Assembly (NCBI GenBank): GCA_019671005.1
Contig: CM033738.1
Location: 16,890,202 to 16,954,201 of the forward strand
Length of the DNA: 64,000 bases
DNA from: Hibiscus mutabilis
Taxonomy: Eukaryota; Streptophyta; Magnoliopsida; Malvales; Malvaceae
Direction of reading: 5' to 3'
A program made the position numbers and the translations under genes. Under the pieces are notes generated by a model that worked only from the letters and a program-made list of their open reading frames with translations, was not told where the DNA came from and searched no databases. Shown one piece after another: positions 22,450 through 31,396 of this stretch. Positions within the stretch are counted from its first letter, which is position 1. Each line of letters starts with the position of its first letter.

Positions 22450-25312
22450 TGTAATGCCCCGGTTTTGGGTCTAGATGTTTTAGGGTTCATTTTAAAGGTT
22501 TGGTGAACTGGAATTAGAGATTAGAGTCACTTTCGAGATTAAATCAGATTAAATATTTTGAAGGTGATAAAAATATGGAAAATATTATAAAATCATTATT
22601 TAATATATTAATGATTGTGGTGAAATCAATTTTGGAAAATGAGCTTTGGAAATCAGACATTTTGGACTAGTGACCAAAATGTAAACTTTGAAAACTATTT
22701 TTAGTGACTGTTTTGTAAAAGGGTCAAAACTTTGAATCTTTAAGGAGATATTTGCCCAAAGTCCAATCTCAGACTTTATCCCTTAATTGGCTATTTTAAA
22801 AGTGTTTTGAAAAATATAAATAGGTCTCAAAATCTCTCCAGCCAAACACCATTCTCTTCTTCTAAATCTTTAGGTAAATCTTTATTTTCGTAAATCCTTT
22901 AATTACAAATGATTTCTTAGTGATTGTTTATCAAAACCTTATTGTTTTAACTTTGTTTTCTCATGTAAAATCAAACAATTAAGGGAGAAAGCATCCATTA
23001 GAGGTAATGTTCGCTCTTCTCCTCTAATGAAAGGTTTTTTACTGAAATTCCCAAGTTCTTGATCCTTTACAATTGTTTTCTAATGTGTTTTGATAGTTTA
23101 ATTAGGGAAAATTGGTTTAATTGATGAAATTGGTAGATTTTTGAATTGGATCTGTTTTTCTGGGTTCTTGATCAGATTAGATCATGATTTTGATTTTAAT
23201 AATGTTAATAACTTGGATTTAGCACTGTAATCCTGAAACTAGTTGATTCTCTAATGTTAAAGGTTGATAGTTAAGGGTTTTTGTGTTGTTAATGGAGTTT
23301 AATCATTGTTGGAAGTAAAAGGATGTTATAAAGGTATTTTTAGATGTTAAGTGATGAAGTTTGATATATCGAATCGTTATATTGTGGCTGGGTTAAGAAT
23401 GGAAAGTGTTTGAGGTTGATTTTGATAAGTTTCAGATGGTTTTTGAGTGGGCAACTTGTGAGTTGCGGGATTTTGCTTTGAAGAAGTGGCTTGGATGCAT
23501 TTTGATGCATGTTTCCTCTGGTTTTGTGTGACCAAAATAGGCGATAATCAGGGTGAAGTAGCGTGAAGTGGATTGTGGCTTGCTGGGAGCTTGATTTGCT
23601 TTGGCGAGCTAGGTGAAGTTGCCAAATCTTAAAATTTAACTAGGGAAGGTTTGGGATATCTTGCGGTTTAACTAGGCATGGTATGAGTTGTGGTAGAGGT
23701 TAGTCCATCATGTGAATTTGTGTATCCGATATGTGTGTGGATAAAGGTTCATCTATCCGGGGTCACTATAATTGCCAATATATAAAAGTGCATGTGTTGA
23801 ACCTATTTTATAATGCTTTGGGATTTAAGCATGATAATATGATTTAATGCTTTGGGATTTAAGCATGGGATTTATATATGATGTTGCATAAGGATCGTTA
23901 TGCATGTTGTGGTTGGAAACAATGAAAATGCTTTGGTCGTTAAGCATGTTTTGAAAACAAGTGGTTTTGGTTTTCAAATGGTTTAAATGCATCATTGCTT
24001 TTATGGGCATCCTCACTAAGCATGTGTGCTTACGATCTCTTTTTTCTAATGATGCAGAGCATTGAGGTTTGGGGCAGCAAAGGTAAGGTCTAAAGTGATC
24101 CAATAACCAAGACTACTTTTGAGTATGAACTCGGTTTAAGTTTTCGGTTAATAAGGCAATGTGTTTGCCATATTTTGGGGGATTGTAATTATGTTTTTCC
24201 TGGTATTTGAGCATGATTAATGTTGTGATTTGGAGTTGAATGATGTTGATAAGCATTTTGTAGATCTTTGCTTATCGTTGAGGTTAAGTGGTTGCCTAAG
24301 TATGCTTCTATCAATGGTTGATTGCCATGCTTTGATATTTTAAAATGTTGATTACAACACCAGAGATATGTTGGTATGTTGCATATGCTGGAAGAATGCT
24401 TGATTGAGTATTTTCGTATGTTTGGAATTCTAGTTTAGGAAGCATGCCTATAGATTGGTCCTTGGTAGCATATGTGGTGTTGTAATTGCTAAATTCTAAT
24501 GCAAATCATGGAGTTTGACTTGATGGATTTTTATATGCATGTATGTGGTTTGCTAGGACCTGAAAACTTCTAGAATCGAGTAAAAAATAGCTAAAAATGA
24601 CATTATAGGCCTAGAAGTACCGATACGCGGGGACCGTATTGAGCTATTGGAAATCATCTAAAAACAAGCTTGGGGTTTCGGTACTGGTTTTGGTGTACCG
24701 GTACGATTTTATGCTACTGGAAAGTTGCTTTTTAGACAAAACTCGTATACAGGAACACTTAGTATTTGTATCGGTACGGTTGTTAAGCATTCTCAAATTG
24801 GATTTTGAATTTTATCCTAGCGTACTGGTACGGTGCATGGCCTGAGGCTGGCTAGTATTGAGCATCGTATCGATACAGCTGACTGCATATCGGTACGGGT
24901 AGCTGTTAATTCAGTTAATGTCATGGAGTTTAGTTCTATTTTCTTTCGTTATAGTCATTGAAACTTATTTTTGGGATGGATGGTCGGACTGATCTGGAAA
25001 TTGATATGTAAGCATGTAATCTAATTAATTGAGGATTGGTAACCCTAATTTCACCAATGGTCTTGTAATTTTCCAGTTTTACATTTTGGTCCCTAAAATG
25101 TGTTGTATGCAATCGATTGCCTATCCGTGGTCCGTTTCTTTTGTAACTTCATCCATTGCGAGTATGATCACTTAGGATTAATAATATGCATCTAGACAAG
25201 ATAAAAGGAAAAAATGGACCGGTTTTTGTAATCTTTCTTCGGGTTGCTTCGGCAAGCCTAATGTAGCTCACTCGATTCGGTCGGGCGTCTAGGCCAGGTC
25301 GAGGGGGTTACT
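22450..25312 (+). repeat. 3' LTR of gypsy III
   Basis: 2,863 bp, colinear with 18675-21613, beginning TGTAATGCCCCGG and ending GGGGGTTACT. Several small deletions relative to the 5' LTR, including the AT run at about 19050-19100. The palindrome cluster is retained at 24617-24900. Confidence 0.85.
24617..24900. promoter_or_regulatory. Palindrome cluster in the 3' LTR of gypsy III
   Basis: Copies of the 10-bp palindrome include GTACCGATACG, GTACCGGTACG, GTATCGGTACGG, CGTACTGGTACGG, CGTATCGATAC and ATATCGGTACGG. Positions correspond to those in the 5' LTR, with one perfect GTACCGGTAC here where the other LTR has GTATCGGTAT. Confidence 0.5.
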
Positions 25313-25317
25313 GGCAA

Positions 25318-25815
25318 TCTAGAGCGATCCAAGAAATAAACCAAAGAAGTTTTTAATTTGAGCACATTCCGATCAACAAGTAAATAGAAGATATTTCACC
25401 AAGAAGAAATGATCCTTGGTTTCATCAACCTTAAAAACTCATTTTGGGCCTATATATCCTTTCTTCCATAACCATTAGGCATAGCCTACATTACAAGCCT
25501 AGAAAGACCATTCAGATCATATGTGGATATCTGAGTTGGATAGGTTTGTCTTCAGGTTACATTCTACTTGTAAGGGTTAACCTTTCTTTAGGGAACGTCA
25601 AACCTCGAAGTGCCTGATCGACACCCAAATGAGGGAAGGATGGGGGCCATAATGAGTGGTGAGATCAAAAGAGCCACCTTAAATGGGTTAGAAATTAGGT
25701 ATGGGGAGTATTTCTCTCGAAGGCTTAAATGGACTAGGGGAGACCATACATATACTTATATCGTCGAAATAGGCAAGATTTTCTAAACATACAATTTTGC
25801 TAGTGCATTTGTTAT
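25318..25815 (+). other. Tat A leader, part 2
   Basis: Continuation of the Tat A internal region after gypsy III. No ORF over 60 codons and no Gag words. The text is ordinary mixed sequence and leads into the tandem arrays. Confidence 0.5.
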
Positions 25816-25821
25816 TTTAGG

Positions 25822-26585
25822 ACCAACATTAGTTTTCAAAAAATGTTTGAACCTTTTTTAAAATTTTAATTCTTTTGCATATTAGTTATTTCCTCCAAGC
25901 ATTAGTTTTCAAAAATGTTTGGGCATTTTTTTAATTTCAATCCTTTTGCATATTAGTTACTTCCTCCAAGCATTAGTTTCCAAAAATGTTTGGGCATTTT
26001 TTTCCAAATTTCAATTCTTTTGTATATTAGTTATTTCCTCCAAGCATTAGTTTTCAAAATGTTTGGTATTTTCTCTGAATTTTGATTCTTTTTAATATTT
26101 ATCATTTCCTCCAAACATTAGTTTTTAGAAAATGTTCGGCATTTTTCTCTGAATTTCGATTCTTTTTAATATTTACCATTTTCTCCAAACATCAAATTTA
26201 AAAAATGTTTGTCATTTTTTTGAATTTTGATTCTTTTAATATTTACCATTTCCTCCAAACATTAGTTTTCAAAAATGTTTGGCATTTTTCTTTGAATTTT
26301 GATTCTTTTAATAGTTACCATTTCCTCCAAACATTAGCTTTTATAAAACTGTTTGACATTTTTCTCCGAATTTCAATATTTTTAATATTGGTTGTTTATT
26401 CCAAACATTATTTTTCAAAAATGTTTGGCTTTTTTCTCTGAGTTTTGATTCTTTTAATACTTACCATTTCTTCCGAACATCAGTTTTAAAAAGTGTTTGT
26501 CATTCTTTTCTAAACCTTGATTTTTATGATATCTATAGTTTTTCTCCCAAACACTAGTTTTCAAAATGTTTGGTATTTTCTTCTA
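25822..26585. repeat. Tandem array of ~73-bp units in Tat A
   Basis: About 11 units, each with a word like CATTAGTTTTCAAAAATGTT followed by a T-rich run, GATTCTTTTAATATT and ACCATTTCCTCCAAA. Period varies from about 71 to 76 bp. Units are 75-90% alike by eye. Noncoding; tandem arrays are common in Tat-lineage untranslated regions. Confidence 0.8.
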
Positions 26586-26639
26586 GTTTTATTTTCAAAA
26601 TAACCGAATTTTTTTATTTGATGAGAATTAAAGCATAGG

Positions 26640-27000
26640 GACCGAGAGTTAGTTCTCGTTGAGATGCTGCAATAAGAGATAAGCTCAGGGAGAAGAGGTA
26701 TTTTGCCAGCCCTAATGTTAAGACATATGAAGACTCTGAGTGTTGGGTCAAAGACAAAAAAGATAGTTGAGCCCAGAATAAAATAGGGTAATACTGCAAA
26801 ATAATAAGAATGCAAGATAGATAAGGTATAAAGACCCAGAGTTGGTTTCCCCAAAATGTTGCTTAAGAATGACTTCAGGGAGTAGGGGCATTTTGCTTGC
26901 CCTAATGTTGGAATAAATAAAGACTCTGCATGTTGGGTTAAGAACTTGGAAGTAGTTGAGCCCAGAGATTGAATAGGGCAATGTTGAATAAGACGATGAA
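26640..27000. repeat. ~190-bp duplication in Tat A
   Basis: Two diverged copies. Both contain AGGGAGAAGAGG or AGGGAGTAGGGG, then CCCTAATGTT, GAAGACTCTG or AAGACTCTGC, TGTTGGGT and TAGTTGAGCCCAGA. About 70% alike. The reading frames across it run against element orientation and resemble no family. Confidence 0.65.
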
Positions 27001-27225
27001 AGTCCCTACATAAGAGTGGTGTAAGAACTAGAATGAGATTATTTGCGAGGTGGGTAGTGACCCCGAAGAAGAAGAAGGATGTTCACGCAAGAGGATTGAA
27101 AGCGTGGGTCCGGTTATATGTGAAATAAGTATTCCACTGATAAAGTGAAGATTGAAGAGCATTCTGCAAAAAAAATAAAGTGAAGAAATCCAAAGAATGA
27201 CCTTTCAAGGAATATGATTTTAAAA

Positions 27226-27362
27226 TAAATTTAAAAAAAAGAGAAGAAGGAAAGAAGAAAAAGAAAAAAAGAAAGAAAGAAAAGAAGAAGAAGAAGAAGA
27301 AAAAAGAATGAAAAGAAAGAAAGAAAAAGAAGAAAAAAGAGAAAAGAAAGAAGAAAAAGTAT
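27226..27362. repeat. Purine-rich microsatellite (GAA/GAAA)
   Basis: About 137 bp almost purely A and G on the plus strand, with runs of GAAGAAGAAGAA and GAAAGAAAGAAA. Simple sequence, no coding function. Confidence 0.85.
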
Positions 27363-27489
27363 TACATTGCATGCATTATATAGATAGAGGCATGCTAATT
27401 TAAAAAGTATTTTGCTTGTTTTAAACAGATATTTGAAGTTACCAAAGAATTTGACTGCGACTTGAAGAAGTAGATTTTATTGAAGATTT

Positions 27490-28075
27490 ATACTGATAGC
27501 CGTGTTGGCGTGAATCTAGATTTTAAGGGAGATTGGTAGCCATGTTGGTGTGAATCCAGATCTTAAGTCCTTGGGGCCATCATTAAGTCCTTCGAGCATG
27601 ATGATAAGTTCTTCAGGCCATCGGTAAGTCCTTCGGGCACAGTGATAAGTCTTTCGGGCCATTAGTAAGTCCTTCGGGCATGATGCTAACCTTATTTTGA
27701 TGTCAAGACTGGTAGAAACTGGGGCATCATTTTAGGGGGATACTGTAGCCATATTGGCGTGAATCCAGATTTTAAGAGAGATTGGTAGCCATGTTGGCGT
27801 GAATCCAGATTTTAAGTCCTTCGGGCCATCAGTAAGTCTTTCGGGCATGATGATAAGACCTTCGGGCCATCAGTAAGTCCTTCGGGCATGATGTTAACCT
27901 TATTTTTATGTCAAGACTGGTAGAAACTGGGGCATCATTTTAAGGGAGATTGGTAGCCATGTTGGCGTGAATCCAAATTTTAAGTTATTCGAGCCATCAG
28001 TAAGTCCTTCGAGCACGATGATAAGTCTTTCGGGCCATCAGTAAGACCTTTGGGCATGATGTCAAGCTTTCCTTT
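27490..28075. repeat. Compound tandem array in Tat A
   Basis: A larger unit carrying GTAGCCATGTTGGCGTGAAT recurs at about 27495, 27534, 27743, 27785 and 27952. Inside it sits a ~22-bp sub-repeat resembling AAGTCCTTCGGGCCATCAGT alternating with TCGGGCATGATGATAAG. The two-level structure implies successive rounds of duplication. It ends about 100 bp before the polypurine tract, a usual place for arrays in Tat elements. Confidence 0.8.
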
Positions 28076-28179
28076 TTAATGTCGAGATGAGTACAAATCA
28101 CGACATTGAAGAGATCAAAGCTTGAAGATTTGGCCGAGGAAGAGCGAAAAGTTCCAAAGGAACCCGTAATTCCAGAGCC

Positions 28180-28196
28180 GAGGACAGGAAAGTAGG
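28180..28196 (+). other. Probable polypurine tract of Tat A
   Basis: GAGGACAGGAAAGTAGG before the first sequence shared with the start of the Tat B LTR. The LTR start has lost a clear TG, so the border near 28197 is approximate. Confidence 0.45.
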
Positions 28197-28673
28197 ACAA
28201 AAATGAGTGCTTTTGGTTTTTTCTTTGTTCTCGTTTAACAAGAACAAGCAAAGAGCGGCAGCTGTAATCACTTAGTTTTGTTCGGGTTGTAAATATTATA
28301 GTAATATTAAGCAATTGTTATAAATGTTAGTATGTATGCAGTAATGTCTATATGTACGTGTGATAATGTATATTTGAATATATAGGTGGGTCCATGTGTA
28401 TGTATTAGTGTGGTATATGAATATATGTAATGCATATGTTTATCAATATATGTTGTCGTTATTATTGTTTTCAATGTGTGTGTTTAAAGTGTATGCATGT
28501 ATGAGTTATTATTATTATTTGTGTATATATGCGTATATGTATTCCATGTATATATTATCATTAGTTGTCATGTGTATGCATTATTATTATTAGTTTAATG
28601 ATATGCTTGTATGTCATATGTATATAATATAATCGCATGTATGTATGTGTATGCGTGTATTATTGTATTATTA

Positions 28674-28930
28674 CTCCCTCTGTCCCACAAATAATGTCCC
28701 TTATTGACTTTTTTGGGTCAAATTTTTTTTAACTTTGACTCATGATTATTTAAAATTTATTATTGATAAAAATATAAAAAAATATTTTAAAAACTTCTAA
28801 TCAAGTAGATTTTAAATATATATTTTATAAAATTTAATTATTTAAAATATTTAATATAATTATAGTCAAAGTTTACAAATTTTGACTTTTAAAAAGTCAA
28901 TAAGGGACATTATTTGTGGGACGGAGGGAG
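28674..28930. mobile_element. Stowaway-type MITE (Tc1/Mariner)
   Basis: 257 bp with terminal inverted repeats beginning CTCCCTCTGTCCCACAAATA on the left and CTCCCTCCGTCCCACAAATA on the right strand. The arms extend about 40 bp (through AATGTCCCTTATTGACTTTT) with one mismatch near the end. Flanked by a TA duplication at 28672-28673 and 28931-28932. The interior is AT-rich without an ORF. The CTCCCTCYGT end is the classic Stowaway signature. It depends on a Mariner-like transposase from elsewhere. It is inserted in the Tat A LTR, so it is younger than that element. Confidence 0.95.
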
Positions 28931-29223
28931 TAATACTTATTATTTGTGTATACGTTTATATATGTATGTGCATGTAAACATGTATTATATGCATTATTAT
29001 TATTATTAATTACTATTGTTTTTATTGTGTAAAATGGGTTTTAAAAAAGAGAATATATCAGATAAAATATTAAAACCCAAACTATTATTGTCCAGTCCAT
29101 AATACAAAATCCAAATTTAATTACATCAGGCCCAACCGGCCAGGTCCTAATATATCTAAAAATCCTAGAAAAATATTAGAAACCCTAATCTATATTATCT
29201 TCTTTTGCAACGGCCAAAGGAGA

Positions 29224-29254
29224 GCCGTTGGATCAGAACGAGATCCAACGGCCA
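29224..29254. promoter_or_regulatory. Perfect hairpin with MSA-like site in the Tat A LTR
   Basis: GCCGTTGGATC (29224-29234) and its exact reverse complement GATCCAACGGC (29242-29252) flank a 7-bp loop. TCCAACGGCCA at 29244-29254 fits the plant mitosis-specific activator consensus YCYAACGGYYA, the target of MYB3R factors. A second, imperfect stem TTGGAT/ATCCAA is at 29443-29462. Regulatory function is inference. Confidence 0.45.
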
Positions 29255-31396
29255 CGATCAAACCAAGCCTATCCAACTGGCGAGAGTGAAGAACATGCGC
29301 GGGACACTTCACCTCCCACGCGCGCGTGGCGTGCACGCGCAGTCCGTTCAGCTCCCCACTCACCACGTGGCTCGATCCAGCGCTTCCTCGTTACCCTCCA
29401 AGATCGTATCTGGGTCGTTCGATCTTTAAGTAATCCTAACTGTTGGATCATATCTAATCCAATGGCCAGGAATGAATCTGGCCGAGAGACCCTCCATCTT
29501 CCCCATCACGTGGCAGCATCACTAGAATTTCCGCAGCCGCCGTACGATCTCCACCGACCCTCAACCCTCGAGCATGCACAATACAATAAAAAATCATCAT
29601 CAAAATTAGATTTTAGATCAGCAAATATGGGCAAACAATACCAACAATAGATTAGGTTGTTTTTTATATTATGCATGTACTGTAATCGGATATATATCCT
29701 AACCACAAACCATTGTATGAGATTATCAAGAATCAATAATACAAAAAAAGAAAAAAGCTTTGAAAAAATCTTCAATCTATTTTATTTCCAGTCCGAATAA
29801 AAATAATAATAACAAAAAAGGGGAATAAGGGTTTACCCTTTTCGGCTTCGGGCCGTCGCCCATGGTGGCCGAGGTTGGGGCCGCCGATGATCAGTACCCA
29901 CGCATCGTTGTCTCTTCATCTTATCTTTTCCTCCACCGATGTTCAAGCTTTTAAAAATAAAAATTTGTGGGTTTCGGTTTTCCTAGATCTAGGTAAATCA
30001 AGATTTGTTTTCTTAAAATGGTGGTTAGTTTCAGTTTCAAAAGGGGAAAATGAACATGTTGGGGAAGTTTAAGGTTTTTTCGGCACCAGCGAGCGACGGC
30101 TGGCGAAGGTTAGGGGTGATCAGGACGGTGGAGGGTCGTCAAAAATTGGGTTTCGGGATGAGTTCTTGACGAATTCATAATCCCTTGAAGAACATTTCAG
30201 GGAAATGGGGGATTATAAGAGTTCTAAAAAAATCACCGAAATTTTAAAATAACTACCGGTTAGGTCTTTTTATAAACCTTTATGTTTTTAAAATGGTCTA
30301 ATTTCATTTTAAAGACCTCTACCCCAAAATATTTACACCCGAAGGTATTTTCACGCTTTTTAATTACCCCACAGTCCCTAAAACTTTCAAAAGCTTTATA
30401 ATCTCGTCCCTAAACCAAACTTATTCAGATTTTAAAATAGAAAATTACCCCTCTGGTCCCTCTGCCTCATTTTTTTTTTAAAAATGTCTTGCCACATGGT
30501 TTAATTTCCCAAATGGCCTCTCTAAGTTTAGACCAGTTTTTAATTTCACCATTAATTTTGTTTTATCTTCTTTATGGGCAAATTAAAGCTTTGGTCCTCT
30601 TTCTTTTTTACAGTCTTTCAATTAGGTCATTTTCTGTCAATTTTAAACTGTTCTTATGGGTTAATTTCTTTTTAGTCCCTATTCTTTTAATTTCATTTAA
30701 TTGCAACCTTTAATTTATATTTTTGTTTAAATGTTTATATGTTTAATTTTTATTTATTTGTTAAATTTTTATTATTTTTTTTCATATATTTATTTATTTG
30801 TTCGATACATGCTATTTGTGTTTATTTATATGAAAATTTGTTTATGTTGTTTTATATTCGAATTATGTTTCTAATATTGTTTTTATTTGATTATTTTGTT
30901 TCTCTTGTATATATGTTTATATATGGGGAATTATGTTAATATATATATACTTTAATGTTGGTATATGTATATGTATTATGTTATGTACATATTATCTAAT
31001 ATTTTATATTATGTATTACATTATATGTTATGTATATCATATTTTTTATGTAATTTATATTATATGTATATGTTATACATATTATATTTTTTTGTATATT
31101 AATGTATATTAAATGTTATATGTTATATATTGTATATATTATGTTTATAAATGTATGGATGGTTTGTTTTAATTATTTATATTTACTTTTCCATATATGC
31201 ATATGTGTTTTTTATTTAATATTTGTTTACCTTTTATTAATTCCTTTTTTTAATTTACCATGTTTATATATGTCACGTATAGTTTTAGGCCTTTTACCCC
31301 GGTATTCTAGTGGGAGTGTCATCCCGGTCTCCGGGTGTCATCTTCTTTGGTACCGTGGATCGAGGCAAAATTTAATATTCGAACCTCACATTTTAG

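Larger units (their letters stand above)
18675..25312 (+). mobile_element. Gypsy III: nested non-autonomous chromovirus derivative
   Basis: LTRs at 18675-21613 and 22450-25312 flank only 836 bp of internal DNA. The PBS and PPT are present. Target-site duplication is GGCAG at 18670-18674 and GGCAA at 25313-25317 (4 of 5 match, taking the last LTR base as A changed to T). The insertion splits the Tat A leader. The internal region keeps only the start of gag and the end of the chromodomain, so the element is a deletion derivative that would need another element's proteins to move. The two LTRs differ by scattered substitutions and several small indels, so it is not recent. Confidence 0.85.
16446..31396 (+). 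mobile_element. Tat A: Tat/Ogre-like gypsy without coding region, host of gypsy III
   Basis: Left LTR fragment (16446-18080), primer-site word TGGCGACTCCGCT (18084-18096), leader, four tandem arrays, polypurine tract near 28180-28196 and right LTR (about 28197-31396). With gypsy III removed, the internal part is about 3.5 kb and holds no gag, protease, RT or integrase homology. The LTR end (GTCGCTACA followed by the GGCGACTCC word) is characteristic of Tat-lineage elements. Both LTRs are cut on their outer sides: the left lacks its start, the right lacks about its last 320 bp, so no target-site duplication is visible. Confidence 0.7.
28197..31396 (+). repeat. Right LTR of Tat A, 3' end lost
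   Basis: Start resembles the Tat B LTR start (for example TGTTCTCGTTTAACAAGAACAAGCA-like text near 28230 and the related text at 39590, kept short here). It contains TATATG-type low-complexity DNA (28320-28670), the MITE, a GC-rich hairpin block (29200-29580), and then the part shared with the left LTR from 30111. It stops at CACATTTTAGG (31396), where gypsy IV starts. Frames at 29205-29775 lie in the GC-rich block; see findings for the conserved frame. Confidence 0.7.

Noticed and set aside
29205..29775. Cluster of ORFs on both strands in GC-rich DNA, considered as a host gene
   Set aside because: The block is inside the Tat A LTR and recurs inverted in the Tat C LTR; no ATG-started domain is seen.
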